Notes: generated by a model not told the origin, from the sequence alone. 64,000 nucleotides of DNA from Kalaharituber pfeilii (GCA_015179045.1 WHUZ01000104.1:62001-126000); one strand, 5' to 3'. Shown: positions 20,421 through 32,600, numbered from the stretch's first letter. Program-made: numbers and translations.

Positions 20421-20990
20421 GAACTTTATTTTTCTGTCCGGGAAATGTTTCAAATGCCTACCAATGGGCATAATTCTGACAAGGATAGCTTTCAAAGTGA
20501 ATATATATTGGTAGAGAATATTCAAGTTCTTGAAGACATGCAAGTCTCAGCAAGACAGAGTAATACAGTGGCATGGGTGATGCGGGTAGCGGCAATCGTG
20601 TTATCATCATGTCGAAAGTTGCCAATACGGTGATGCAGTGACAAAGCCTTAAAACAAAAAGAAAACGGAAATCGCAAAGATGAACGCAGGGACAAGGTTG
20701 AATGGTATACACGACAGTGGCAGAATGTAGGACCTTGAGTGGCTTCTTAATTCCGATCCTTTTAAAGCTGCCATTTCTCAGGATATAGTGTGATCAGCTA
20801 TCCCAATGCACATCAAAAAACATACTAAGTGTCACAGAACAATTGATAGTTCCACCCACCATAGGGACACAGAAGTACGGGGTTCTCTTCAAGTATGCAA
20901 GCGAATTCCACTCCAATGTCATATCGCCATGCAATATCTGTAACGAGGCACCATTGTTGATGCGGACTAATGAGTGATGTTTGCCATTCT
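20421..20990. other. Spacer without a gene
   Basis: No supported gene. Short frames on both strands overlap and lack motifs. Confidence 0.4.
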
Positions 20991-21002
20991 GAGACACATG
21001 GT

Positions 21003-21046
21003 TTTTTTTTTTTTTTTTTTTTTTTCATTACTCGCCTATGGCGAGA
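21003..21046 (-). mobile_element. Tail-only LINE insertion (type A, minimal)
   Basis: Poly(T) is followed by a shortened inverse tail in which the inner stem is lost (cattactcgcctatggcgag). The flanks agacacatggt repeat on both sides. Confidence 0.85.
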
Positions 21047-21335
21047 AGACACATGGTGTCGCTGTGTTCTCCAGCAGTTGTGACAAAAACGCCATCTCAT
21101 ACTGAGCGTATTGGTCTCATGAAATGATTGCTTACTTAGTTTATACGCACATTACATACACAGAACCATCGCAAACCTCAGCCAGTTGAATTCTTATCAT
21201 CAAAGCATGTGAACAGCAACAACCCAATTGTGCCATCACCCCAATCTAACCGAATTGATTGGAGGTACCCATAAGGATAGTACAGTCGATCGACTCTGCC
21301 CATCGGCCATCCTTGAAGAACAATAATGACTGGTT

Positions 21336-21394
21336 TTTTTGTTTTTTGTTTTAATTTCATTACTCGCATGCCGCCTGAGAGGCTATGGCGACGG
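21336..21394 (-). mobile_element. Tail-only LINE insertion (type A), 11-bp target duplication
   Basis: A T-rich run and the inverse type-A hairpin; its inner arms are GCCT/AGGC instead of GCCC/GGGC. The flanks are aatgactggtt at 21325-21335 and 21395-21405. Confidence 0.9.
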
Positions 21395-21481
21395 AATGAC
21401 TGGTTGAACTGATACCGGATATCCTCGACCAAGCTTCCCTGTAATTTTTTTCTTTTTTCCTTAAATCACCTACCCCGTTTA

Positions 21482-23354
21482 GCGTGCCCGAAGTGGTAAC
21501 GATCTGCCCCCCTGTAACGATCCACTCTCTGGGCACTCCTCGTCATGCATTCCTCACTCTACTACTTTTATTTGAATATATTGCAACTATAGAAATTGCT
21601 TAACATTATACCAATTTGACATCGCTGAATCAGAATTTGCTGTCATAATGAGGAAAAAATCAAAATTCCAATATTTACAACTAAATTTATCATTATTTAC
21701 CTAAGTTTGAGTCCTCCCTGTATATAGTATAGCTCAACATTCTCGAAATCAGAAAAATTATATAGAAAACTAGTAATTCTCATCCATCTAGGGCTGGTCT
21801 TTTTATTAAAAGTCAATATTGCATATACAGATCATGTGGGATGCAATGCACCTTCAATTGTATAGAAGTAGTTTATATTCATGAGCTAATCTCTACACCT
21901 TGATCTGACCTTCAGTGTTCCTAGACTCCTCAAGTGATTCAGGAATACCGGGACTTGAAGTTGTAGTAGTTGAAGCACTAGGGTTGGTTACAGTAACTCC
22001 TTCTGAGGTGCCAGGTATGACAGAAGAGACGTATGGCTCAAATCTGCTATTGGAACCTTCTTCTACCCACCCCCCCTTCTAGTATTCAGACCCTCCTATC
22101 TCATGAACTAAAGATCTTTTCCAGCCCCAGCCTTGCATGTGAGTTCCTCTATGGTGTCTTTTTGTAACTTGTTCAGCTGCAGCCATCTCTCTCTATTTTC
22201 GTTCCTCTTTTGCCTTACTTTCTCGATCCATCGCTGCTAACTACTTTGCATATCAGCGGCTTCTTTCTTATCCTAAACTATTTTCGCACCTTCTGAAGTT
22301 TCTCTTCCTCCTTTCTGGCCTTCGCTGGTACTCTCTGTTTCCTTTTCGACATCTCCTACTATTTTTTCCTTCTATTTCCAGTATTGCTTTAACTTCAGCT
22401 CGAGGCGGCTTAGGAGGAAGTGAGTGAATATAACGTCTTGGGCATCTTGGGTAGAGAACCGCATCCCACCAGATCAGTGAAAAAACACTTGACTAGTGAC
22501 GTTTACTAGTCCTCTGCATAGCTCATTTAGCAATACGCACCTGCATCCCATATATTTGCTGTCGCATTTCGCATACATCGCATATACGCTCTATCGGCCA
22601 CCCGAGGTGACCCATGACAGCAAGGCAAAAGAAGAACGAAAATAGAGAGAGATGGCTGTAGCTGAACAAGTTACAAAAAGACACCATAGAGGAACTCACA
22701 TGCAAGGCTGGGGCTGGGAAAGATCTTTAGTTCATGAGATAGGAGGGTCTGAATACTAGAAGGGGGGGTGGGTAGAAGAAGGTTCCAATAGCAGATTTGA
22801 GCCATACGTCTCTTCTGTCATACCTGGCACCTCAGAAGGAGTTACTGTAACCACCCCTAGTGCTTCAACTACTACAACTTCAAGTCCCGGTATTCCTGAA
22901 TCACTTGAGGAGTCTAGGAACACTGAAGGTCAGATCAAGGTATGGAGATTAGCTCACGAATATAAACTACTTCTATACAATTGAAGGTGCATTGCATCCC
23001 ACATGATCTGTATATGCAATATTGACTTTTAATAAAAAGACCAGCCCTAGATGGATGAGAATTACTAGTTTTCTATATTATTTTCCTGATTTCGAGGATG
23101 TTGAGCTATACTCTATACAGGGAGAGCTCAAATTAGGTGAATAATAATGAATTTGGTTGTAAATAATGGAATTTTGATTTTTTCCTCATTATGATAGCAA
23201 ATTCTGATTCAGCGATGTCAAATTGGTATAATGTTAAGCAATTTCTGTAGTTGCAATATATCCAAAATAAGTAGTAGAGCGAGGAATGTATGACGAGGAG
23301 TGCCCAGAGAATGGATCGTTACAGGGGGGCAGATCGTTACCACTTCGGGCACGT
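21482..23354. mobile_element. Foldback element with about 0.75-kb inverted arms
   Basis: The left arm (about 21,482-22,215) and right arm (about 22,625-23,354) are inverted copies with few differences. The ends are GCGTGCCCGAAGTGGTAACG and its inverse. The flanks are TA on each side. The outside sequence is a type-B LINE tail cut in two, so the element inserted into that tail. Weak transposase-like basic frames occur in the arms, but no catalytic motif is seen. The spacer of about 400 bp is unique. Confidence 0.8.
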
Positions 23355-23453
23355 TACAGCTGTGCGCGATCGCAGTATGACAAGGGCGGGGAGATGGGAT
23401 TCTTGACAACAAACTACGTTGTGGTTCTAATAGGTACGCTGAAGTAGTTTTAA

Positions 23454-23509
23454 ATCGCCGTAGCCCATAGGGCGGCATGCGATTAAATGATATATAAAAA
23501 AAAAAAAAA
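23454..23509 (+). mobile_element. Tail-only LINE insertion (type A)
   Basis: 56 bp: an ATCGC...GCGAT hairpin, then poly(A). The flanks aagtagttttaa and aagtaattttaa match at 11 of 12. Confidence 0.85.
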
Positions 23510-23691
23510 AAGTAATTTTAAGACATGTATCAAAGACGGACGGGTGTGGGCCTAGCGTGGCGGCTACTTGGACTGAGGCAGGACTGCACGTTAACGGGTC
23601 TAAGGTTATATATCTCAGGATAAAGAACGCGACGACGGGCACACCTGAGTGGGCAGAGGACATTCACTCAACCTGAGATCACACTGCCAAA

Positions 23692-25991
23692 ATGGAATCT
23701 TCAACTCATGACAAGGAAGGTTTGTAAGCAAGCAATTTCCTATTTAAGAGTGTAAACAAATGTCACTCACATGGCTCTATGACAGTCGGGATCGTCGATA
23801 TCACCGACAACTCAGAAAACCTACATGGCACAAAAAGCATGTCGAACCCGGAGGAGAGACATAAGGACCCAAGTAGTAAAAAAACAAAACAAAAAGAAAC
23901 ACGGTACAGATATGTAATCATTCGGGTTTTGATATCGGTAGTGCTTGCTTTGGGTCTTCTGGGACTTTTCAAGGGATACGAAAGCAAAGGAGCATTGACA
24001 AGAAACGAAAAATATACCTTCAATACGGTGAACATTTTGATATCCACGTTGATGGGTCTAAATATGACGGTTAGTGTGTTCATTTCACAAGTCAGAAGGA
24101 AGGTCTTATGTACTAAATACTGTCAGATCACGTACGCCCACACGGTTGAACTCATTCGAGGAGGCATCAAAAATAAACCCGTGAGAAAGGGGAGGAATCA
24201 AGAGAACATCGTACGACAGGACCAAAGGGGGAAGATTGAAGAGAAACACTGGACCATGCTGCCAGTATGTTTAACAATGAGCATCCTAGCACGTCTCAAT
24301 GTAACGCAGAAAGCTTACTCAGATGAAATCCTCACCTGAAGGGATTTGACGAACTTGGTGGATTCCGGCGCACAGGCCGATTCCTTTACGAAATCTGGTA
24401 CCCACAGCCGGTTGAAGAAGAAACTAGTGGTACAGGTCAGGATCGAACTATTGTTATTGTTAATGATCGAAATGGTGGTACGGCTACTTCTGGCTTCTTC
24501 ATCCTGATTTGGGTCATCTTCAATTTGGTAAGTTACCAATTCACTGCTGATGGAAGGTAACCCAAATTCGGGCTGAAAGGAGTCAGCTTCTTTATCTAAT
24601 CAAGAATACTCTTTTTTTGTAGGGCGTAACAATTGCCGTAGCACTGCTCGGATTAACCTACAGGTGAGTTTGCATTGTTATATCTATAAAGATTGTCCAC
24701 CCCGTATTCAGAGCGCTTATGCTAGCCTAACGTATTTAGTCTTGAAGATGGGACTGCTATTGGAAGAAGCCCGGGTTCAATCTCCGTTGTGAATGCCTCA
24801 CGGTGCTCTCAAAGCAGTGCAGATATCCAAGCGGAGCAAGGACATTTCTCAGAAGGAAACGTCTGCAAGGCTTTTGCCGAGGCGTCAGTCTTCAACAGTA
24901 GCACTCCCTACTATGGAGATTCCGGGAGCCCTGAATATGGATATAATTTTAAAAAAATTAGAAATGGCTGGCAATATTTTGTATGCCCCCCGTTGTCAAG
25001 GATAATAGCCACTCACTTACTTCAATTAGTTTCGCGAGACCAGTGTGAAGGACCCTACTGTTGTAGTCAGCAGCAATCGCTCTGTTACGACTGGCGCAAT
25101 TTGCACAGCTAGAGAGCTGACAGCCAACGGTCTTGCAGGAGACGGTAATTATCATTTCGTTTACTACAATGACGATGGAAAAACTGTCCATCTGGCATCT
25201 GACGTGACCACATTCGACTCGACTATTTTTTTTACTCTCCAAGAGCCCAATGTCTCTATGCAATGTGAGAGTGGCAATCCACGCTGTGGCCGCTTACTGG
25301 TAATGGAAATGGGACCGAATGAATCGGCTATGCACTATTTGTACAACTGTTCCTCCTGGGTAGACCAAATGGCCCCTTCAATACCGCACCTATACGACAT
25401 ACCTGAGAGAGTTGCTAGAATCGCAGCAACTTCGTTGGCCCAAAGTGGAATGCCAGCGAGTATTGAGGTTTTGTCAGGGGACAATAGCACTTCCCCTCTT
25501 GTCCTACGTTGGGAGTTCTTCTACTATACCAGGTGGTATGCACCACTTATTTATAGATGTTATGTACAATTCATTCACTAATGTTCTCCTAAATTTAGGT
25601 TCGGGTGGGGCAAGCAAGCAAATGGGAATGCGGAAGGAATGGCTGACATGATTTCAAAAGCCAGCGCTGGTGTTTTTGCTGTGATGGATCAAGTTAATCC
25701 ACGATTTACAGTCAGTGGTAGCGAACCGTGGCGAGGTGTTGGTCTTGAAGTCAAATGGAAAAGGGTAATACGTACGAGCCTCCCTTCACCAATCTTTTTC
25801 ATTGATCGCAACTTCTAGTTAGGAACAGATGCTAACTGGACTTCCCAATTATGAATATAGCACTACTTGTCATTGTGGGGGTTTTACAGGCGATTGCGGC
25901 ATTCCCCTCGATAGTGTGGCAGATGAAATATTCCTGTCCCTCAGAATTAGAATCTCCTGCGACCAAGGAAGATCACGCGGAGAAAGTGTGA
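23692..25991 (+). CDS. Predicted fungal plasma-membrane protein, eight exons
   Basis: Exons: 23692-23719, 23786-24264, 24342-24527, 24623-24663, 24740-24980, 25030-25532, 25599-25771, 25861-25991. All junctions are GT...AG and phases agree, giving 593 residues. The branch motif TGCTAAC is clear in the last intron. Membrane spans lie near residues 52-71, 90-110, 219-244 and 552-570. Residues 246-550 form a large, probably extracellular domain with several Cys and N-glycosylation sites (NSS, NRS, NVS, NES, NCS, NST). This matches a lineage-expanded family of uncharacterised ascomycete membrane proteins known to me only by general form; the biochemical role is unknown. It looks intact and is flanked by transposons on both sides. 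Exon 3 start is the least certain boundary. Confidence 0.8.
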
Positions 25992-26325
25992 AATATCTCT
26001 ACTTGTTTGCGGTGCTTGCTAGTGTTTCCTGTTGTCCCTTGTGATAGTGTTACCATGCTTAAATCAATCCGATGGTGTCAACATTTTCTAGCTGAAAGTT
26101 CAGTTATCCCCATGTTTCTACTATATCGTCCATCATTTTTGTTCGTTTTTGACTCTGCTCATCTTTCTCTTCTATGCTCTTGTCATAAGGCTCTTCATGG
26201 CTTTGGATAACAATTTGATTGCATGAAATGGTCTCGATGCATCAATATCAATGGATGAGATTTACATGGATGGGATAAATCAATGGTTGGAGGGAGAGGC
26301 ATGGCTGTTATGTTCGCAGTGATAT
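25992..26325. other. 3' flank of the membrane-protein gene
   Basis: Probable 3' untranslated and intergenic DNA. No second gene is seen. Confidence 0.4.
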
Positions 26326-26340
26326 ATCCTTTCAGCTTTT

Positions 26341-26440
26341 TAGTTAGCGATGTTAATTTGTTTGTCTTTCGTGAATAAATACCTCGCCATAGCCCATAGG
26401 GCGGTATGCGAGTAATGATATAAAAAAAAAAATAAAAAAA
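26341..26440 (+). mobile_element. Short LINE insertion (type A), 15-bp target duplication
   Basis: 100 bp: a short 3' leader, hairpin CTCGC...GCGAG, then poly(A). The flanks are atcctttcagctttt at 26326-26340 and 26441-26455. Confidence 0.9.
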
Positions 26441-26775
26441 ATCCTTTCAGCTTTTACCGGCCTTAAGAACCTTGATATAAAAGCAGCACAAAAATAATAC
26501 TTTCCAGTCCTGGCCCTGGTAAGTACCCAAAAGAACATGTTAGAACAACAATTGATATAAAGAGCCTAGTCTTTCCCTACAACCTCTCCCTTTTTTTTAT
26601 TTTTTTTTTATCATTACTCATTACTCGTATGCCGCCCTGGGGGCTACGTCCACAGACTATATAGGAGATAAAAACAAATAAAGCAGTTAAACCAAATGGT
26701 GATATAAAGGGAAATTAATGTGAACGCAAGCGCTTCAGTGTGCCTCATCTTTCTGCGCATCTCAGCAGCCCCACC

Positions 26776-26890
26776 TTGTTTCACTAATTCTTTCCTATAT
26801 ATTTTTCCCTTAAGAATATTATCATGTATCTAAACATCGCCATAGCCCAAAGGGCGGCATGCGATAAATGAAATAAAAAAAAAAAAAAAA
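26776..26890 (+). mobile_element. Short LINE insertion (type A), 14-bp target duplication
   Basis: 115 bp ending in a type-A hairpin plus poly(A). The flanks tcagcagccccacc occur at 26762-26775 and 26891-26904. It lies inside another LINE remnant. Confidence 0.9.
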
Positions 26891-27121
26891 TCAGCAGCCC
26901 CACCAGCGGGTCCTGTTCGTCTCCCTCCCGTCTGGTGGCGACCTGGCGTCCTGCCCCCTAGCCACCTCCTAATGCACCCCCTGCATCCCGCCCAGATGTG
27001 TTCCGTCGTCTCCTCCTCCGTCCCGCACCATCGGCATTCCGGGCTGTCCTCCTGGCTGGTTCTGTGGCTCCATGCACCTAAGGCCTTTCCCCCCATTAGA
27101 GTACGCACCAGGTCCCAGCTT

Positions 27122-27183
27122 GCCCTGCCTTGGCGAACAGCTGCACGCGGGGTCATGTGAAAAAAAAAAAAAAAAAAAAAAAA
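27122..27183 (+). mobile_element. Tail-only LINE insertion (type B), 11-bp target duplication
   Basis: 62 bp: a type-B tail and poly(A). The flanks are ggtcccagctt at 27111-27121 and 27184-27194. Confidence 0.9.
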
Positions 27184-28429
27184 GGTCCCAGCTTCTGCAG
27201 AAGTCTGTAATTCAGTCCCAGCCTGTTCTCTTCTGTGTTCTTTGTGCTTTGGCTGACATCCTGATCCCTGATTCTGTTACCATCTCGTTCTAGTATGGGA
27301 GGTAAGTGCTCACTCTCGCTGCCTTATCTACCTCCTCATTGCCTTTCAGGCCCTTGTGTTCACTCGCCCCGTCTGATGTCGCGTCCATTCTGGTGCCGGC
27401 CTCCCTCCTGAGATGTTCCGTAGCCTACTGACAGCGATATAATCAGCAGTTTCTCCTCTCCCTCCCCGAGGGCGGCTCTTTCTCCCAAGTAGGTCGACTT
27501 GCTGTCACTACCTTCCATTGTCCTTGTAGCAAAATAGAGGGATAACGCAGGATACGACAAGACAGAATTCCTTGACGATATCACTAATAAATGACGAAGC
27601 TTCCAGAGCCAAATATATATAGAACAATACATAACACAAAGTTGCATACAAAACCATGAATCACAATAGCTAAGCATTTGGTCTGCAAAGTATGGAGGGC
27701 ACACGGGTATGCTCGGACTCAATAATGGCCCCCACTGACATCCGGCCGTATAAGTCAACTCTGACAAGATTGACAATCATGTTCGACCGGTTTTTTTTTT
27801 TTTTTAGGGCGCGGCCTGTATACCTAAGCTAGTCATGCTTTTCATTAGTCCTGCCCCTGCTCTGTCTTCCATTCTACTGCCGTCTGTGTACGCTCCTCCG
27901 CTTCTAATATCTTCCTTTTCCATGCTCCCCTCATTTCTGTTGACGTTAGAGATGGGAATATTGCAATTGGAAGGGATTCTTTCCAGTCCAGGTTGCCCCT
28001 CAGGTAGATGGCCTTCCGCTTCCTCTTCTAGTGGCTCCTCCTCAAACCTTAGTGCCCTGCCAAGAGGGGACAACTGAACCAGGTGTGAGGTGTAGAGGAG
28101 GATGTGGCAGGATACATCATACCCACTATGCCTTAGTCATCTTCCTCACGTACACGATTTTATCAGCACCCCGACACAAGCACCCCGGCACAGCACCCAG
28201 AATCCGCCATATCTAGCCCCTCCAAAGCACTCACCCCTTCCACACTCGGAGAAGAGCAAGGATGTTCGCTGTGGTCATTCCCGATGATCTTGGAAACAAA
28301 GATCCAAGAAGTAAATTCAAGAAGACGTGTTTAAGATTCCTTGAAGGATATTGACATTGACACCACTCGTAGAAATGCTGTCACCGGACAAAGGTCCTTT
28401 CACTAGCGTGGAACGGAAGAGTAGACAAC

Positions 28430-28580
28430 GGAACATGTCTTGGAACAGGTGGGAGGGGTGGAAGACAAGGTGGCCAGGAGGGCGTGAGGCGATCAGAAAG
28501 CCGCCGACGGGGAAGAAAGACGAGCCGGACCCATTGGCAGAGGTGATGAGATGGGTGCAGAGATGAGGGGAGGAGGGCAG
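28430..28580 (+). pseudogene. LINE ORF2 C-terminal fragment
   Basis: The plus frame reads MSWNRWEGWKTRWPGGREAI and ends DPLAEVMRWVQR, the extreme C-terminus of Tad1-like ORF2; the same tail appears inverted at 33.5 kb (VWRRRWPGG). Cys residues of the zinc motif are lost. Confidence 0.65.
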
Positions 28581-28894
28581 GAGTAATGAATCATTCCGTA
28601 GCACCGCTACAACATCGACCTACAAAACACATTTTCAAAAGTTCCCAACTTCCCATGGAGGTATCCTTCCCCAGCTTTTCCCAACATTCAGGTTTCCAGA
28701 TCTCTATGTTTCTGCACCAGCTTAGTGGCCTCCCTAACAGTGGCTTCATGCGGGGTACTGCAAGGAGAGTATCTTGTTGAGCTTCTCATTTTGCGCCTTC
28801 GAAGGATTAAGAGCCTTTGAGGGATTAAGAAGACTGTAGGGTAACTGTTTATGTGAATGGAAATATGTTTCTGCAATTAGGGTTCTAAACAGGG

Positions 28895-28935
28895 TTTTTT
28901 TTTTTTTTTGGTTCACGTCACCCCGCATACAGGCC
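28895..28935 (-). mobile_element. Tail remnant (type B/C), inverse
   Basis: Poly(T) is followed by gttcacgtcaccccgcatac. No clear target duplication. Confidence 0.6.
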
Positions 28936-29047
28936 CACAGCCTACTGTAGGACCCCTTCTATTAGCCAGTACTGAGTTGTAGGTTAAGTAAGTTAGGTAG
29001 ATCATATAATACTTATAAGTTTGAGTAAAATATGATAGTACTTATAA

Positions 29048-29165
29048 GGAGTGAAGACATTTTCATTGCTAACTTGATTCATGTTTACTTTTAATGTACT
29101 GTTAAACATCGCCATAGCCCATAGGGCGGCATGCGATTAATGAAATAAAAAAAAAAAAAAAAAAA
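29048..29165 (+). mobile_element. Short LINE insertion (type A), 16-bp target duplication
   Basis: 118 bp ending in an ATCGC...GCGAT hairpin and poly(A). The flanks are atgatagtacttataa at 29032-29047 and 29166-29181. Confidence 0.92.
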
Positions 29166-29700
29166 ATGATAGTACTTATAAAGAAATAAGTGCGTCGTAG
29201 AGCGCAGTCTCGCGCGGGGGAAGGGCCCCGCGCCGGAGTGCGCGCTGATGAGGGTGGGGTTGATGGTGGGGAGGGGGTGGCGGCGGCAGTACGCGAGGTG
29301 GCGGTGCGGGGAGCGGGATGCGGGCCGCTTTCTAATAACCATTGGAGATTGCCTTTTATAGCAATCTAAAAGTATAATTATAGATGAGGAGTTAAGAAAT
29401 CTAATTCTGCTTGCAGTCTTGAGCTCGGCCATGTTTGGTCAACACCATCGCAAAGGATGCGAGGCAAATGAAATTTAAATATGCTTTGCCTGTTTCTACT
29501 GTGAAGGGAATATTAACTGTATAGAATTTGACTAGCAGCATTACCCTGAGACAGGCCCGTGACGCCGGATTGTGGGCCAGATCACCCATGCTACCTAATA
29601 CCTACCTACATTACTCCACCGTGGCTGCAGGTGAACAAATGCAGACAGACAGTGGATCAAGCGAAACAATACACACAATGAGTTCTTAATCAGTCTCCAC
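29166..29700. other. Spacer without a gene
   Basis: A G-rich block lies at about 29,200-29,330. No supported gene. Confidence 0.35.
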
Positions 29701-30340
29701 ACACCTTCCCCAGCCTTCCTCAGCTGCTTTCCTTTGTCTTTCCTGCCCCCTCCAGGTAAACAACAACTGAACTAGTCGTCTTTCCCTCCCTCCTCTCGTG
29801 CTTCAACAACCATCGAGCCCCAGCGATTTTTGTGTCCAGTTCATTATCCACCTCCAACCACTTCCGAACATTCCCCAGTCTCTTGGTCACTGCTATCCCA
29901 TAAATTAGCCCTGCCATGGCGAACAGCTGCACGCGGGGTCACGTGATAAAAAAACAAAAAAACCATAAACTACTATTGCTGAAGTGGCAGGTCATAGTTC
30001 CGGCTTTTTTGGTAAAAGGGGCTTGCTCTTTGCAGTGGAAGTGGCTCTGGAGGTGGTGGTCTTTCCTTTAACACTGGCAGGTGGGTCTCTCTTATTAACA
30101 CTGGGTGGGGCGGGAGGGGCCGGCCTCATCTTCGGGGGAGCCGCGGAGGTTTGGTCAGCTGCTTCTGCATGTGAGGGTCGCTCTGTTTGCGCATCCGCAT
30201 TACGCGCTGTGGAGCTTTGGGCGGCTGCTTCTGCATATGATGATCGCTCGGTTTGCGTATCCACATTACGCGTATGTGGAGTAGAGTTTGTTATTTTGGT
30301 AGTGTCCAGCTGCTCAAACAGAGATTTTGAGTTGAGGTGA
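29700..30340 (-). pseudogene. LINE Gag fragment split by a tail insertion
   Basis: The right part (30264-29992) has repeated DTQTERSSYAEAA/DAQTERPSHAEAA units and a Pro/Lys-rich linker. The left part (29932-29720) has VTKRLGNVRKWLEVDNELD and ARWLLKHERREGKTTSSVVV, the same RRM-like region as in the Gag-only LINE. The two are separated by a 58-bp type-B tail. No RT part is present. Confidence 0.75.
29905..29962 (+). mobile_element. Tail-only LINE insertion (type B)
   Basis: A type-B tail and A-rich run inside the Gag fragment. The flanks share ccataaa. Confidence 0.8.
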
Positions 30341-31210
30341 ATGACTGGTGCTTAAGTAGAGAGTGAGTTCTGAAAGCTCTCCTACGCTTTCTCAGGAACC
30401 GCTGCAATGCGAGCGTGACCACCGGAACGTCGACGTCTGGCTATGTTCGCTTGCGTCTTCATGCGTTATTTGTCAGGGTGACCGAACAAAGTATCAATGA
30501 TGCCATGGTAATGAGAGATGACGCATGGTAATCACGCCATCCATAGTTATCAATGATGCCATGATAATGATGAGAGAGAAGCTTGTTAATTAGCACTCAA
30601 TGTTAAATAGAATAATGGAAATAACCGACACGCTGGACGCTTATATATAGAGGCCTGCACAGCCTCTTTACAAAGGTCAAGTTCCAAGCGTTGTCCTAAG
30701 ATACACCTACATTTCGCTGCAATCGCAGACACTATAACATTATTCCCATAGCCTCCCCATTGTGCTGGCTATATAGAGCTGCCCCTGCGCAACTTACAAG
30801 AGGTGAAAGTGTTGCATGGAACATCAGAAGGTCCGACTGTGGAAGCGGGTACTTAACTGAGGCTGCCATCCTTTGTATGATAAACATCCCCGGTCTCCGC
30901 CAGCACTGATGGCATAGTTGCAGATATAGGCTTGCTCCGGATGCGCGTGCGGAAGAGGCGGCAGGTGAGGCCTGATGTTCCCCACGGTGAGGCCTAGGTA
31001 TGTTTGTCAGCACGACGTCGATGCATTCGGGAGAGACGTTCCTATGCATACAGTCACGCAATCCTAGTGTAACAGAGCCAGCACGGGCCTGGAGGTCGGC
31101 GGCCGAGCTATCTATAAGTGCGTCAACCACCGTGGTAGCGTCAGTTACGGACAAGTGTCCGAGTAAGTTAAAGTTGCACAGTGCTATAAAGGCTCGTGTA
31201 ACGCTCTGTT
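30341..31210. other. Spacer without a supported gene
   Basis: A degenerate repeat of atcaatgatgccatgataatga-like words lies at 30,490-30,570. The minus frame 31154-30732 (140 residues) has no motif I recognise. Confidence 0.35.
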
Positions 31211-31217
31211 GGCCAGC

Positions 31218-31286
31218 TTTTCTTTTCTTTTTTTTTTTTTTTTTGTGTCACATTATCGCGCTTGCAGCTGTTCGTCATGGCAGGGC
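31218..31286 (-). mobile_element. Type-B tail insertion, inverse
   Basis: A T-rich run, then the inverse type-B tail. The flanks tgttggccagc and tgttcgccagt match at 9 of 11, suggesting an older target duplication. Confidence 0.75.
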
Positions 31287-31514
31287 ATGTTCGCCAGTCA
31301 GTGAGTGCTGTTGCAGGGTTGCTCTGATCCTGGCGCGAATCTCTTCTGGGAACGGAGCAATGCTGGCGCTGGCGAGCAAACTACTGTACGCTCAAGAATG
31401 TGTGGGTAGTATTCAACCCTGAGTCGTCGATGATATACGAAGATAGCATTCACACACTCATCCAAAGCACTAGCTTTGGAGTATTAGAATTACCAAGTCG
31501 CTTTTACCTCCTTG

Positions 31515-31807
31515 GCACATCGTGTAAAGTATGGAGAAGGCAACTAGGACGCGATCAGGACGCCACCAGCAGAAGAGGGGGATAAAACCAGAGCCACTAT
31601 TGGAACTGATGGGATAGGTAGAAAGATGAAAGTTAATCCTTGGACATCAGGTCGGGGACTGCGAAGGGAAGCGATAGGGTTGTGGTTTTGGTACTTTAAT
31701 GTCATTTTAATTTGGGCCTGGTTATTATTACTGCGAGATTTTCCTTTTATCTCCTATTGTCATTTGTCTCGTCGTAGCCCCTAGGGCAGTATGCGAGTAA
31801 AAAAAAT
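31515..31807 (+). pseudogene. LINE 3' fragment with type-A tail
   Basis: The plus frame has VWRRQLGRDQDATSRRGG, a decayed ORF2 C-terminus, then a 3' untranslated stretch and a CTCGT...GCGAG hairpin with a short A run at 31,769-31,807. Confidence 0.6.
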
Positions 31808-31827
31808 TCTCAAAGACGGTGTGATAA

Positions 31828-31880
31828 AGGCTCAACAGCATCCACTGTCTTGCACAGGGTACCGGTTTCTAGAGCTTGTT
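31828..31880 (+). repeat. Fragment of dispersed repeat D
   Basis: It begins TGATAAAGGCTCAACAGCAT and runs through GGTACCGG to tctagagc. It matches the first 50 bases of the copies at 33,802 and 56,368. Confidence 0.75.
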
Positions 31881-32081
31881 TTTTTAAGTACCATTCGAAG
31901 CTTTGTGCGTCGAGTAGGGTCAACCCTTATCTAGACACTAACTAGTTGTGACAGCTAACTGCCTTGTCATCATTCACGACACCCAGGGCGGACGCGTCTG
32001 TGCCAGTGGCTGCAACCAACCTAGTTTCAGTATAAGCATTCATCCTCTGGTAGCACAAGCTGACTTTCATTAACGCTCTGC

Positions 32082-32600
32082 TTTTTTTTTTTTTTTAATA
32101 TCATTACTCGCATACGGCCCTAAGGGCCCCGGCGAGATTACATACATATGATAAGGGATAAAGAAAGATTGAAACTGAAATTAGGCCCTCATCTCTCTAC
32201 CCACCCATGAGTTCCACCAGTGGGTCCAACCTGTCCTCCGTTCCCTTTGGTGGCGTCCCTCCCCCCTGGCCACCTTCTCTTCCACACCTCACGCCTGGAC
32301 AAGATATGTTCTGATGTCTCGTCTTCCATGCTGCACCACCGACATCCTGGCCCGCCCGCCTTGCCGATTTTAAACTTCCAGGCCCTCAGGGCCTTCCCTC
32401 CCAAAAGGGACCCTACCAGGCTACCCACCGCCGAAGTGGTTGGTAGCGCAGCTCCAACCGGTTTCGCTCATCTGCCCGCCGCCTCTTTGCTATCATTCTC
32501 AGGCCCACCTCTGTTACTACCTCCTCTCGGTAGGGATGGACTGCTCCCCGGCGTGCTGCCTTAGCAGCCTCCTCATTACCTTTCAGGCCCCTCATACACA
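32082..32600 (-). pseudogene. 5'-truncated LINE with type-A tail
   Basis: The minus strand reads GLKGNEEAAKAARRGAVHPY (RNase H end), EEVVTEVGLRMIAKRRRADE, a zinc-like CRWCSMEDETSEHIL, then a poly(T)-side tail with CTCGC/GCGAG arms. A frame change lies near 32,420. Confidence 0.75.

Larger units (their letters stand above)
26589..28073 (-). pseudogene. Truncated LINE with RNase H and zinc end, carrying later inserts
   Basis: The minus strand starts at the right with AYTDGSRMEDRAGAGL (RNase H, 28073-27804), and continues after an unexplained insert (about 27,527-27,803) with STYLGERAALGEGEE. It then reads GLKGNEEVDKAARVS (about 27,350-27,300) and the zinc motif CRWCGTEEETTEHIWAGC. The 3' end is a type-A tail with poly(T) at 26,589-26,650. 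Two tail-only inserts sit inside it (26776-26890, 27122-27183). Frames are broken throughout. Confidence 0.75.
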
